Assembly (NCBI GenBank): GCA_910578335.1
Contig: CAJTPU010000002.1
Location: forward strand, 1 to 64,000
DNA: 64,000 nt
Reading direction: 5' to 3'
From: an uncultured Lachnospiraceae bacterium
GTDB lineage: Bacteria; Bacillota; Clostridia; Lachnospirales; Lachnospiraceae
The notes under the pieces were generated by a model that was not told the origin of the DNA, made no database searches, and saw nothing but the letters and a program-made list of their open reading frames with translations. Positions within the stretch are counted from its first letter, which is position 1, and each line of letters starts with the position of its first letter. Shown here piece by piece: positions 41,677 to 50,657 of this stretch. The translations under genes and the position numbers were made by a program.

Positions 41677-41952
41677 ATGGAAAACAAACCTGAATGGATG
41701 AATGATTCCCTTGTAAAAAACATAGAGGAAAAAAAGCTGGCGTTTTTGAACGATTTGGTTTTAGGCGGCAGAGGAAAAAGCCAAAAGGAAGCCATTCCCT
41801 ATATGATGTTAAAAATGAAGCAGGCAAAAGCAGATAATATCAGTTTTTCCTCCGCTGAGATTGCCGCCGTGGTGACAGCAATCAAAAACCACAGCACGCC
41901 GGAAGAACTCGAACAAATTGATAAAATCATGAAGCAGGCGCCGAAACAGTAA
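41677..41952 (+). CDS. conserved hypothetical small helical protein
   Basis: This protein of 91 residues has a Lys/Glu-rich amphipathic pattern (KNIEEKKLAFLNDLV, then IPYMMLKMKQAKADNISF and SPEELEQ-like turns). There is no transmembrane segment or cysteine. AGAAAGG stands about ten bases before the ATG. It is the last gene before a strong bidirectional terminator shared with leuS. The family is not recognised. Confidence 0.7.
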   Translation: MENKPEWMNDSLVKNIEEKKLAFLNDLVLGGRGKSQKEAIPYMMLKMKQAKADNISFSSAEIAAVVTAIKNHSTPEELEQIDKIMKQAPKQ

Positions 41953-41980
41953 TTTGCGGCACTGCAGTTCCATAACCAAA

Positions 41981-42027
41981 CGAAAAAATGTCAGGACGGG
42001 ACTGTAACCCCGCCTGACATTTTTTTG
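41981..42027. terminator. bidirectional intrinsic terminator
   Basis: TGTCAGG-A-CGGG and CCCCG-CCTGACA (41989-42020) close a short loop. Seven T follow on the plus strand and six A precede, so it can stop both the HCP cluster and leuS transcripts. Confidence 0.9.
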
Positions 42028-42069
42028 CCTGATACTGTACCGCTGTTAACCGTCCAAGGCTTTTGCCTT

Positions 42070-44484
42070 TTACGGCTTTACTACAAGATTCACAATCCTG
42101 CCCGGCACATAAATTTCTTTCACCACCGTACCGGTAAGCTTCGCACCCAAAGCCTCTTTTGCCATTACAATGACTGCATCCTTCTCTTCATCCTTCGCAA
42201 TGTTTATGGTAGTTTTGGTCTTGCCGTTTATCTGTACCGCTACTTCCACGGTGGCATCCACCGTTTTTGCCTCATCATATTCAGCCCATGCAGCCTGATA
42301 CAGCCGTCCGTTAAAACCGGTGAGCTGCCAGAGTTCCTCCGTGATATGGGGTGCTACCGGATTTAAAAGCGTAAGCAGGGTTTTAAACTCCCCCCTTGTC
42401 ACAGCATTTTTTTTGTAAAAATCATTAATCAATGCCATCATGGCGGCAATCGCCGTATTATATTTCAGATTCTCAAAATCAGAGCTGACTTTTTTGATAG
42501 TCTGATGCATTTTGGTTTCCATGTCGGCAGAATAGCCCTCTTCATTTGTCAGAATATCCTGAAGCTTCCACACACGCTCCAAAAACCTGCGGCAGCCCTT
42601 CACGCCGTCCTCCGACCAGGAAGCGCTCAAATCAAAGGCGCCGATAAACATCTCATAGGTTCTCAGCGTATCTGCCCCGTACTCCCTTACAATATCGTCA
42701 GGGTTCACCACATTGCCGCGGGACTTACTCATTTTCTCCCCGTTTGCGCCCAAAATCATACCGTGGGAGGTTCTCTTCTGATATGGTTCCGGACAGGGCA
42801 CCACTTCTTTGTCATATAAAAATCTGTGCCAGAAACGGGAATATAACAAATGCAGCGTGGTATGCTCCATCCCGCCGTTATACCAGTCAACCGGCAGCCA
42901 GTACCGTAAAGCCTCAGGGCTTGCCAGCGCCTTATCATTGTGCGGGTCCGTATAACGCAGGAAATACCATGAAGAACCTGCCCATTGCGGCATGGTATCC
43001 GTCTCCCGCTCTGCAGGTCCGCCGCACGCAGGACAGGTGGTTCTTACCCAGTCCGTCATATGGGCAAGGGGGGACTCTCCATTGTCCGTCGGCATATAAC
43101 TCTCCACCTCCGGAAGCTCTAAAGGAAGTTCACTCTCCGGAAGCGCCACATAGCCGCATTTTTCACATTTTACAATGGGAATAGGCTCGCCCCAGTAACG
43201 CTGTCTGGAAAACACCCAGTCCCGCAGTTTGAAATTGGTTTTTTCATGCCCAATTCCTTTTTCCGTCAAAAATGCCGTAATCTTTTTCTTGGCTTCCGCA
43301 ACAGAAAGACCGTTCAGGAAATCGGAATTCACCAATGTACCTGTCGCCACATCAGAAAATACCGCCTCCTCCACAGGTACGGGACTTCCTGCAACCACCT
43401 CTATAATCGGCATATGAAACTTCTTTGCAAACTCCCAGTCCCTCTCGTCATGCGCCGGCACTGCCATAATCGCACCCGTTCCATAAGTCATCAGTACATA
43501 ATCTGATATCCACACAGGAATTTCCTTGCCGTTTACCGGATTGACAGCCATAAGCCCGTCCAGCATAACGCCGGTCTTGTCCTTTGCCATTTCGGTTCTC
43601 TCAAAATCAGACTTTCTAGCCGCCATCTCACGGTATTTGGTTACGTCGTCCCAGTTTTTAATATCCTCTTTGTATTTGTCAATGAAAGGATGTTCCGGGC
43701 TCATTACCATGTAGGTAACTCCGAACAGGGTATCCGGTCTGGTGGTATAAACCGTAAGCTTATCTTCTTTGCCTTTTAAAATAAAATCCACTTCTGCGCC
43801 GGTAGATTTGCCAATCCAGTTTTTCTGGGATACCTTGACACGCTCAATATAATCCACGGTATCCAGTCCCTCCAAAAGCTTGTCCGCATACGCCGTAATC
43901 TTTAACATCCACTGACTCTTTACCTTGCGGACTACTTCTGCCCCACAGCGCTCGCAGACACCATTCACTACCTCTTCATTGGCAAGTCCTACCTTGCAGG
44001 AGGTACACCAGTTGATAGGCATCTCCGTTTTATATGCAAGCCCTGCATGAAACAGTTTTAAAAAAATCCACTGTGTCCATTTATAATAATCCACATCCGT
44101 GGTGTTGACTTCTCTGTCCCAGTCAAAGGAATAGCCCAGCGCCTTTAACTGGTTCTTAAAGCGCTCCACATTATTTTTTGTCACTATTTTAGGATGAATA
44201 TGGTTTTTAATCGCATAATTTTCCGTAGGCAGTCCAAACGCATCCCAGCCCATCGGGTACAGCACGTTATAGCCCTGCATCCTCCGCTTTCTCGCTACAA
44301 TATCAAGCGCCGTATACGGACGCGGATGCCCCACATGAAGTCCCTGTCCCGAAGGATACGGAAACTCAACCAACGCGTAATATTTGGGTTTGGAATAATC
44401 ATCCGAGGTGGCGAAAGCCTTCTCTTCTTCCCAAACCTTCTGCCATTTTGTCTCCACTTCTCTGTGATTGTACAATACAGCCAT
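42070..44484 (-). CDS. leuS: leucyl-tRNA synthetase
   Basis: This class I synthetase of 804 residues has the HIGH-type motif in PYPSGQGLHVGHPRPYTALD, the KMSKS motif in GEKMSKSRGNVVNP, a CP1 editing domain (TTRPDTLFGVTYMV; catalytic Asp in GTGAIMAVPAHDERD) and an anticodon-binding C-terminus. Zinc-knuckle cysteines occur in CTSCKVGLANEEVVNGVCERCG and in the later CEKCG. The start Met-Ala-Val-Leu is conserved in the family. A consensus promoter is close upstream, and there is no T-box leader. Confidence 0.98.
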   Translation of the reverse strand: MAVLYNHREVETKWQKVWEEEKAFATSDDYSKPKYYALVEFPYPSGQGLHVGHPRPYTALDIVARKRRMQGYNVLYPMGWDAFGLPTENYAIKNHIHPKIVTKNNVERFKNQLKALGYSFDWDREVNTTDVDYYKWTQWIFLKLFHAGLAYKTEMPINWCTSCKVGLANEEVVNGVCERCGAEVVRKVKSQWMLKITAYADKLLEGLDTVDYIERVKVSQKNWIGKSTGAEVDFILKGKEDKLTVYTTRPDTLFGVTYMVMSPEHPFIDKYKEDIKNWDDVTKYREMAARKSDFERTEMAKDKTGVMLDGLMAVNPVNGKEIPVWISDYVLMTYGTGAIMAVPAHDERDWEFAKKFHMPIIEVVAGSPVPVEEAVFSDVATGTLVNSDFLNGLSVAEAKKKITAFLTEKGIGHEKTNFKLRDWVFSRQRYWGEPIPIVKCEKCGYVALPESELPLELPEVESYMPTDNGESPLAHMTDWVRTTCPACGGPAERETDTMPQWAGSSWYFLRYTDPHNDKALASPEALRYWLPVDWYNGGMEHTTLHLLYSRFWHRFLYDKEVVPCPEPYQKRTSHGMILGANGEKMSKSRGNVVNPDDIVREYGADTLRTYEMFIGAFDLSASWSEDGVKGCRRFLERVWKLQDILTNEEGYSADMETKMHQTIKKVSSDFENLKYNTAIAAMMALINDFYKKNAVTRGEFKTLLTLLNPVAPHITEELWQLTGFNGRLYQAAWAEYDEAKTVDATVEVAVQINGKTKTTINIAKDEEKDAVIVMAKEALGAKLTGTVVKEIYVPGRIVNLVVKP

Positions 44485-44539
44485 CTTTATCATGCCTTTC
44501 TTCATTTATTCCGTATTTCATTCGTTATAACTAGTGCTA

Positions 44540-44568
44540 ATTGTAAACATTTGTCCCTGTAATGTCAA
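44540..44568 (-). promoter_or_regulatory. promoter of leuS
   Basis: Minus-strand TTGACA (44563-44568), 17 bases, TACAAT (44540-44545). The -35 touches the stop codon of the upstream gene. Confidence 0.85.
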
Positions 44569-45000
44569 TCACTTTTTCGAATGCACCACCACTACCCGCA
44601 TGCCGTCGTAAAAAGCCTCCTCATATACTGCCGCCACCCTTTCATTCCCCGTAAGTCCTTCCGTTATTTTTACTTTTCCGTCACTTTCTCCCGCCGTCCC
44701 TACCGCACGCAGGGTAATCATATCATAGCTGCCATAGGGGACTGTCACATGCTCCACCACATACACCGTATTGTCCTTTACCGCCTGTGCCGGAAGCAGC
44801 AGATAGCTTTCTTCACGCATATATTCCGTCTCTTTCCCATCCACCGTCTTCCAGAAAGAAACATATTCACTGCCGCTCTCCATCACTGCAATCTGCACCT
44901 TCGGACGAAAAAAAGAATCTATTTTTTGGTGAAAAAAAGTGCCGGCAAGCATAATTGCAAAAAATAAAACAGTCAGAACAAAAAGTATTTTTCTCTTCAT
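44569..45000 (-). CDS. membrane-anchored protein resembling an MFP C-terminal domain
   Basis: This protein of 143 residues has one N-terminal transmembrane segment (about 5-24) and an extracytoplasmic beta domain. The order SYLLLPAQAVKDNTVYVVE, then VRAVGTAGE-like strand and VKITEGLTGNERVAAV resembles the C-terminal barrel of HlyD/membrane-fusion proteins, without their hairpin. It is the last gene after two sugar-type permeases, 29 bases downstream, so it belongs to that operon. The resemblance is from reading the pattern and is tentative. Confidence 0.6.
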   Translation of the reverse strand: MKRKILFVLTVLFFAIMLAGTFFHQKIDSFFRPKVQIAVMESGSEYVSFWKTVDGKETEYMREESYLLLPAQAVKDNTVYVVEHVTVPYGSYDMITLRAVGTAGESDGKVKITEGLTGNERVAAVYEEAFYDGMRVVVVHSKK

Positions 45001-45029
45001 ATTTGCCTCCGTAGGTCACCTTTGAATCA

Positions 45030-45782
45030 CTACATTTTCAGCCTGCCCAGACCATCGGTCAGCTCCTCCTCATAGAACCCGTAGAGGAAAAGCAGGGGTA
45101 TCATGCAGACAATGCCGATGGCATAAATCAGTTTTTCTTCCCCCGCCTGCATACTGTCCGTGATAATCGAAAGAGGCTTCAGCTTATCCTGTTTTAAGTA
45201 GTACATCGGCTGTTCAATCATATTAAAGCCTTCTGCAAACATAAAGACAAACACGGCAGCCACGCAGGCACGCATCTGCGGAAACACTACATGAAACAAT
45301 ATCCGGAACAGAGAATCCGTCTCCAGCCTTGCTGCTTCCCAGTTTTCGTCCGGCACCCCCTCCATATACCGGCACATCAGATAAATAGCAAAGGGCGAGC
45401 AAATCATAGGCAGGAGCAATGCGCTTCTGGTATCCAAAATCCCCAAATCCCTCAGACCGATATAATTTGGCAGAAGCGTCGTCTGCAGAGGCATGAGCAT
45501 CAAAAGAAGCAATAGAAAAAATATGATTTTCCCATGCCGAAAACCGCCCTTTGTCAGTCCAAACGCAGCAAGGAGAGATAAAAGCGATGCGCCTGCCCCA
45601 ATTCCTGCCGCATAAAAAAGAGAATTCCAGAATTTTGGATAAAACCAGAATTTTTCAATTAAAAGAAGATAAAAATCTTTTGGTGCCGCCTTACAGACCA
45701 TAAAAACCACCGGCAGAATCAAGGCGGCTGACACAAGAAATAAAACGAAAACCGCAACTATTTTCCCAAACTGCTTTTTCAT
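45030..45782 (-). CDS. ABC transporter permease, MalG/CUT1-like
   Basis: This protein of 250 residues has six hydrophobic segments. The EAA loop reads ENWEAARLETDSLFRILFHVVFPQMR (given here as its key residues E-A-A---D-----I---V--P), which contacts the ATPase. It resembles the second permease of carbohydrate uptake systems. The partner permease gene lies nine bases upstream and a large lipoprotein with a solute-binding domain precedes both. No ATPase is encoded nearby; a shared MsmX-type ATPase would be needed. The substrate is unknown. Confidence 0.85.
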   Translation of the reverse strand: MKKQFGKIVAVFVLFLVSAALILPVVFMVCKAAPKDFYLLLIEKFWFYPKFWNSLFYAAGIGAGASLLSLLAAFGLTKGGFRHGKIIFFLLLLLMLMPLQTTLLPNYIGLRDLGILDTRSALLLPMICSPFAIYLMCRYMEGVPDENWEAARLETDSLFRILFHVVFPQMRACVAAVFVFMFAEGFNMIEQPMYYLKQDKLKPLSIITDSMQAGEEKLIYAIGIVCMIPLLFLYGFYEEELTDGLGRLKM

Positions 45783-45791
45783 GGCTTTACC

Positions 45792-46568
45792 TCACTTCGT
45801 TCTTTTCATGCACAAAGCAATGAAAACTGCCAGCGTCAGCGTAACCAGAATGGAACTGACCGCCATGGACTGATAATTCAGTTTTAAAAACTGATTATTC
45901 ATATAGTACTGCAGCGTATAACTGTAATCCGGCGGATAGTTACTGCCGTAATACAGGTAGCTCTCCCGAAAGGTTCTGAAACAGTATACCACTCCCAAAA
46001 CTGCCGTAAATCCAATGGGACGGGCGCAGAGCGGCAAAGTTATCCTCCCATGCATCTGCCAGAATCCCGCACCGTCCATGCGTGCCGCCTCGTAAAGCTG
46101 CGGCTCCACAGCCGTAAGCGCCGATGAGACAATGACAATTCCCATACCCAGATACTTCCACAGATACAGGATATATACAGGCAGCGGAGACTCTATTTTT
46201 CCAAACAGCAGGGCAAAAGCCGCCACCACACTAACCGAAGGAAGCAGTAAAGGCAAAATTGTCAGCTTCCGCAGAAAATTTCCAACTGCACCGCTGCCAC
46301 AGTACAATATGGACAAAAGTACCGCCGCCGCCAAAAAGACCGGCACACAAAAAGCAATCATCAGCAATGTGTTAAGACACGCCATCTGAAAATATGTATT
46401 TTTCAGTACCGCTATATAATTTGCAAATCCTACAAAGCTCTTCTGATACTGCCCTTTGATAAAAGAATAATAAATCACCTTCAAAAAAGGGAGAAAATAA
46501 AACACCAGAAGTCCTGCTGCCGCCGGCAGCGCGCAAAGCTTTAATTTTAATCCGAATTTCTTTTTTAT
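45792..46568 (-). CDS. ABC transporter permease, MalF/UgpA-like, unusual start
   Basis: This inner-membrane permease has an EAA-type loop (LYEAARMDGAGFWQMHGRITLP). A GTG at 46505 would start inside the first transmembrane helix. The frame is open further upstream and encodes a basic stretch and a complete first helix (KKKFGLKLK, then LPAAAGLLVF). No ATG, GTG or TTG occurs there. An ATA at 46568 with GGAG five bases upstream is the best placed initiator, giving 258 residues. A rare start codon or a sequence difference would explain it. It precedes the second permease by nine bases. Confidence 0.75.
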   Translation of the reverse strand: MKKKFGLKLKLCALPAAAGLLVFYFLPFLKVIYYSFIKGQYQKSFVGFANYIAVLKNTYFQMACLNTLLMIAFCVPVFLAAAVLLSILYCGSGAVGNFLRKLTILPLLLPSVSVVAAFALLFGKIESPLPVYILYLWKYLGMGIVIVSSALTAVEPQLYEAARMDGAGFWQMHGRITLPLCARPIGFTAVLGVVYCFRTFRESYLYYGSNYPPDYSYTLQYYMNNQFLKLNYQSMAVSSILVTLTLAVFIALCMKRTK

Positions 46569-46612
46569 GACTACTCCAATCCGCCCGTTTTTCAGGCAAA
46601 AAGCTTATTAAA

Positions 46613-48646
46613 TTACTCGCCAAAATACATGTTTACGGTACGGTTTAATTCTTCAATAACCGCCTCTTTGTCCGTTATGTCGCCCGCGATGTAAGAGTAA
46701 TAGCTGATAAACAACTCATTCGGAAGCGCAAAATCTATTTCTCCCTGACTGTATAGCGTATAGACATCCCTGTCAAACACATCGGTTCCATAAATGCCCT
46801 CTTCCGCTGACAAATGCCTGTCAGGATTGGCAATATAATTCTTTGACATGTCCTCCACAAAATCCAGCACGGTATCCAGATTGGGCGCATTGGGGTTTAT
46901 AATCACAATGTCCGCCATCACAGGACTCGTTCCCTCCCTGCCGGAAAACGTCGGCACACCGCATACATGAAAGCCTTCCTTTCCCTCATATTTGTCGTAA
47001 TCCCAGTTAGAGCCTGCAACCTGCTCAAAACAGATTGTTTTCAAGAAGGCTTCCCATATCAAGTTTTGCCTCTCTTCCACATCAATATCCAAATCATAAA
47101 ATTGCTGATAATCCATAAAATTGATATGGATATACGAGCTTCTGAAATCGGTGCCCGCACCATATTCCCCCTTTAAGAAATCCAGCAGGCTTCGAAATTC
47201 TTCCGTGTCAAAATTGACCGTACCCTCCTTCTTGTTCAGTCGTATATATTCCTTTAATAACAGCGTATTCGGATATCCCACGGCATAACGGTCCGCCTGT
47301 CCCGCCTCATACAGCAGCTTTGCCGCGGCGCACAGGTCTTCGTAGGTTTTGATATCCTCCATGCTGATGTTGTATTCCGCCAGATTATCCTCCCTATATA
47401 CAATGCCGGCAGCATATAGGTTTACCGGCAGCATCCAGATATCTCCTCTGTAAGTCGCCGCCTCCCTGACAAAGGGATAGCATTCCTGCAGGTAACGCCC
47501 GATGCGGTCTTCCGGAATCGGATAGTACGCCATGGCATCCCGTATGGCAAGTGCCTCTGTCATATCCGTATTCAACACCACAAAATCATAATCGCTGTCC
47601 CCCGCAAGCACCTTGAGCGCAAGCGCATCCCAGGAAAGTTCCTCCAAATCAATATTGTAGCCACTCCAGTCCGGCACATTTGCCAAATCCAGCACATAAC
47701 CCTTTAAGGGTTTGTTGTCCTCCACATAAGCCTGTGGCTCAAAGCTGTAAATATTTCCCATAAACGTATCGTACACAAAGAGCCGTACTCCGGCAAACAT
47801 CATATTACATGCATGTTCATATAACCGCTGTGCCGGAAACCTTGCCGCCACAAGCGCCTGCTCCGGTATCAGCCGCACATATTGAATCTGCGCCGGTATA
47901 TAGCCATAGATTGCATTTTCCTCCGGCTGATAAACAATATCCGACATTTCTTCCGTAAAATTTGTCCTGTACTGCTCCGAAAAGCTGTCGGTATCCACAG
48001 TATATTTTTGCAGGTATATGCCCTCCGCATCACGCGCCTCCAGCCAGTATTCCCCTTCTGTTCCCGCACAAATTGCAATAGGATTTTCTACGGGAAGCGC
48101 CGTAAATGCTCCCGTATCCAAATCAAACAAAACCGCCTGCAGGACACCGCAGCCAATCTCCGGATACATGAGAAGCAAAAGCGTATCCTGATGCGCTTCC
48201 ATTTTTCTGATACTCGGAATTGTTGTCAGCCTGCCGCATACCCGCGCTTCCCCCGTCGCTACATTTATCTCAAGCAGGCAGCCGTTTCTTTCCCTAAAGC
48301 AGTACAGCTTATCTCCGTTTATACAGAGATTTGTAAGATAATTTGCACGTTCCGCATCCTCTCCCACATATGTCTGCACATCCTCCTCCCCTGCATCCGC
48401 CGTCACGGCAATTTCTTTTACAAAGGTGCCGTCCGTACCATACTGATAAACAGAAGCACTGCCTTTTACCGTGCAATATAAATACTCTCCCGCTTCATCC
48501 ACACAATATCCCAGCAGCCCGGACATCTCATACCGTTTGATTGTCCTATCCGCCTGCTCTTTTTCTTCCCCTGTTTTCCCGCTGCACGCACAAGCAAAAA
48601 AACTGATTGACAGTATGATAAAAAGTGTCCTGATTTTACTGCGCAT
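46613..48646 (-). CDS. lipoprotein: propeller-like domain fused to ABC solute-binding domain
   Basis: This protein of 677 residues has a lipoprotein signal (Cys21 after Phe-Ala-Cys-Ala). Residues 40-310 show repeated short strands with Tyr/Gly turns and aromatic-Leu-Tyr patterns (GEYLYCTV, DKLYCFRERNG, EGEYWLEARD), as in six-bladed propeller or DUF5050-like proteins. Residues 330-677 resemble a type 1 sugar-binding lipoprotein (GDIWMLPVNLYAAGIVYRED, then YEDLCAAAKLLYEAG and ITDKEAVIEELNRTVN). Sugar-binding proteins normally lack the front domain. The propeller half resembles in style the two separate lipoproteins encoded upstream. The two permeases follow. Confidence 0.75.
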   Translation of the reverse strand: MRSKIRTLFIILSISFFACACSGKTGEEKEQADRTIKRYEMSGLLGYCVDEAGEYLYCTVKGSASVYQYGTDGTFVKEIAVTADAGEEDVQTYVGEDAERANYLTNLCINGDKLYCFRERNGCLLEINVATGEARVCGRLTTIPSIRKMEAHQDTLLLLMYPEIGCGVLQAVLFDLDTGAFTALPVENPIAICAGTEGEYWLEARDAEGIYLQKYTVDTDSFSEQYRTNFTEEMSDIVYQPEENAIYGYIPAQIQYVRLIPEQALVAARFPAQRLYEHACNMMFAGVRLFVYDTFMGNIYSFEPQAYVEDNKPLKGYVLDLANVPDWSGYNIDLEELSWDALALKVLAGDSDYDFVVLNTDMTEALAIRDAMAYYPIPEDRIGRYLQECYPFVREAATYRGDIWMLPVNLYAAGIVYREDNLAEYNISMEDIKTYEDLCAAAKLLYEAGQADRYAVGYPNTLLLKEYIRLNKKEGTVNFDTEEFRSLLDFLKGEYGAGTDFRSSYIHINFMDYQQFYDLDIDVEERQNLIWEAFLKTICFEQVAGSNWDYDKYEGKEGFHVCGVPTFSGREGTSPVMADIVIINPNAPNLDTVLDFVEDMSKNYIANPDRHLSAEEGIYGTDVFDRDVYTLYSQGEIDFALPNELFISYYSYIAGDITDKEAVIEELNRTVNMYFGE

Positions 48647-48711
48647 TTATAAACTCCTTTGCTTTTCCAAAACCATTACTTTCTCGTAATTGATATTCCC
48701 TCCATTTTTAA

Positions 48712-49047
48712 TTACCTCAAGCTCTGACAATTACCAACTTCATTATGACAGTTCGTGTGTTTTATCAGACAGATACCTACAACATTTGATTTTATTACTG
48801 TGTTACAGCCGGTACAAAGAATCACATGAAAATGTAATTCGTTTGTCTTTCGACAAGTTACTACATCTCCCAGCCTGGTATAAATCTTATGTGTGCCTGC
48901 ATCCACATTATCCACCAGTCCGCCACACATAACTTTTGCAGCTCCACAATATCCATCTGCTGCGCGAACTTCCGTCATTTCTCCAAATAATAGAAACAAA
49001 GCCAAACTAATACAGCAACATTTCATGATACCCTTATTTTTCTTCAT
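48712..49047 (-). CDS. secreted eight-cysteine peptide, copy 1
   Basis: This protein of 111 residues has a signal peptide with a Cys-Cys-Cys run before the hydrophobic core and cleavage after Val-Arg-Ala, leaving about 81 residues. The mature part has eight cysteines at the same positions as the two paralogues at 50246-50575 and 51843-52172. It also shares the histidines of LHFHVILCTGC and CLIKHTNC. The pattern suits disulfide bonds or a metal site. AAGGAG lies before the ATG. It is paired with the propeller/solute-binding fusion gene 65 bases downstream. I know no named family. Confidence 0.75.
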   Translation of the reverse strand: MKKNKGIMKCCCISLALFLLFGEMTEVRAADGYCGAAKVMCGGLVDNVDAGTHKIYTRLGDVVTCRKTNELHFHVILCTGCNTVIKSNVVGICLIKHTNCHNEVGNCQSLR

Positions 49048-49075
49048 TTTATTTTCTCCTTAACATTTACAAAAT

Positions 49076-50197
49076 TCAGTTCAATCTGCCCTCTTTTCCA
49101 TCTGCCAATCGGTAATATCCCCAATCGGCTTCCTCCATAAGCTCTATTTCAAGCATCCAATACAGGTAATCTTTTGTCAAATATAAGCAGACATCACCAT
49201 ACTTCTCTGCCTCTACCTCTACTGTAAAAAGTTCCTGTATTTCTTGTCCATCCCACTGACAAATCTGAAAACTTCCTATATCCTGCTGCGCCCAATACAA
49301 CTTATGCCCATCACTGACAACATGCTGGATTGTATATTCCAAATCCGTATCTGTCCCTGTTCTCATATCCAGCACATGACGGGTATTTGTCTGCAAATCA
49401 ATGTATGTCAGCCAGTCTCCGGCTAACAAGGGAAAAATCATTTTACTTCCCACAAAATAATTTTTTTCTGTTTCTGTATCCCACGCCAGCAAATATCCTC
49501 TTTCAAACAGCAGTTTTGTATCTTCAGTTATCATATTGTAAAACAGGTATCTGCCGTCTGAATTAAGGGAAACAGGCTCTATTTCTGATAGCATAACAGG
49601 ATTTCCCTCTATTTCACCGGTCTCTAAACTGCAAAGCCCCCAAACATTAAAGTACATCCTATCCTCTAAAAACATCATTTCACCACAAAGATTTTTATAG
49701 GGGAACACTGCTTCCTTTGCATGAATATCAATTTTTACAACATTTTCAATATACTTCTCTTCCGGTTCCACGCAGCCAAAATAGAGATATCCGTTTGCGG
49801 CATACATACAAGTTCCTGTTCCCTCATACAGCAGTTTCTTTCCCTCTCCCTCAGGTCCGCACATAAAGATAGCATTTTGCGTAAAATCAGAAAAGTAGAT
49901 GTTCCCTTCTTCATCCGATGCAAAGTAACCAAAATTCATTTGGTTGGAATTATACATGGACTGCCACTCATCAGTACTTATATCCATATTTCTTAATTCC
50001 AGTTTTTCCAGTGTTGCAATCTCCTCCGGCAAAGAATATTCTGTAACCGTCACTGAAGGGATTTCTTTCGGCTCTGACTCAATATCTGGCGTCTGCAGGG
50101 AAACCATCGTATCCGTACCAGTAACTTCTTTTTCTCCATTACCACAACTACATAAAAATATCAGCATAAACATTGCCATCAATACACTTTTCTGCAT
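49076..50197 (-). CDS. propeller-like lipoprotein, copy 1
   Basis: This protein of 373 residues has a lipobox with Cys18 (LCSC). The mature part has repeating beta patterns (GNIYFSDFTQNAIFMC, NGYLYFGCVE, DGRYLFYNMI, GHKLYWAQQD), like DUF5050-type propellers. It is a clear paralogue of the lipoprotein at 50658-51788, alignable over the whole length. It may be a surface receptor. The ATG at 50197 follows GGGAG by seven bases. It forms a pair with the Cys-rich peptide gene immediately upstream. The ligand is unknown. Confidence 0.75.
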   Translation of the reverse strand: MQKSVLMAMFMLIFLCSCGNGEKEVTGTDTMVSLQTPDIESEPKEIPSVTVTEYSLPEEIATLEKLELRNMDISTDEWQSMYNSNQMNFGYFASDEEGNIYFSDFTQNAIFMCGPEGEGKKLLYEGTGTCMYAANGYLYFGCVEPEEKYIENVVKIDIHAKEAVFPYKNLCGEMMFLEDRMYFNVWGLCSLETGEIEGNPVMLSEIEPVSLNSDGRYLFYNMITEDTKLLFERGYLLAWDTETEKNYFVGSKMIFPLLAGDWLTYIDLQTNTRHVLDMRTGTDTDLEYTIQHVVSDGHKLYWAQQDIGSFQICQWDGQEIQELFTVEVEAEKYGDVCLYLTKDYLYWMLEIELMEEADWGYYRLADGKEGRLN

Positions 50198-50245
50198 ATA
50201 ATTATCTCCCATTCAGCAGAATCCGGCTTCCTGCCTTCCTGCTAC

Positions 50246-50575
50246 TTATCGGAGACTTTGACAGTCTCCCACCTCACTGTTACATACAGTGTGCTTTATC
50301 AAACAAGTCCCCACCACGTTGGATTTTAATGCCGTATTACAGCCAGTACAAAAAATCGTATGAAAGTGCAATTCCTTCGTTCTTTGACAAGTAATTACTT
50401 TTCCCAATACCGTATGTACTTTATGTGGCTCAATTGTGGCATTGCCTACCAAACCTCCACACGTAACTCTTATGGTCCCACAGTGTCCATCCGCCGCATT
50501 AACCTCTTTTACCCCACCTAACATTAAAAATAATACCAGCCCAAGGCAGCAACATTTCTTGAAACTTTCTTTCAT
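50246..50575 (-). CDS. secreted eight-cysteine peptide, copy 2
   Basis: This 109-residue protein has a signal peptide (KKCCCLGLVLFLMLGG, cleavage after Val-Asn-Ala) and a mature part with eight cysteines. Shared features with copies 1 and 3 include the ADG-x-CG start, a CxxT-x-E-hydrophobic/Met-H-x-H block, CtGC/CnGC, KHT-x-C and a terminal CQ-x-LR. The histidines (HK/HQ, HxH, KHT) are kept in all three. The function is unknown; its gene precedes propeller lipoprotein copy 1. Confidence 0.75.
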   Translation of the reverse strand: MKESFKKCCCLGLVLFLMLGGVKEVNAADGHCGTIRVTCGGLVGNATIEPHKVHTVLGKVITCQRTKELHFHTIFCTGCNTALKSNVVGTCLIKHTVCNSEVGDCQSLR

Positions 50576-50657
50576 TTTACTTCCTCCTTTTAATATAGTT
50601 AATATAAAATTTTATTTTGTTTTCTGTATATGACCACCGCCAACACCATCACATATC

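Noticed and set aside
46372..46623. An 83-codon minus-strand frame at the start of the first permease.
   Set aside because: It is an out-of-frame reading of the permease N-terminus; the transmembrane pattern is in the other frame.
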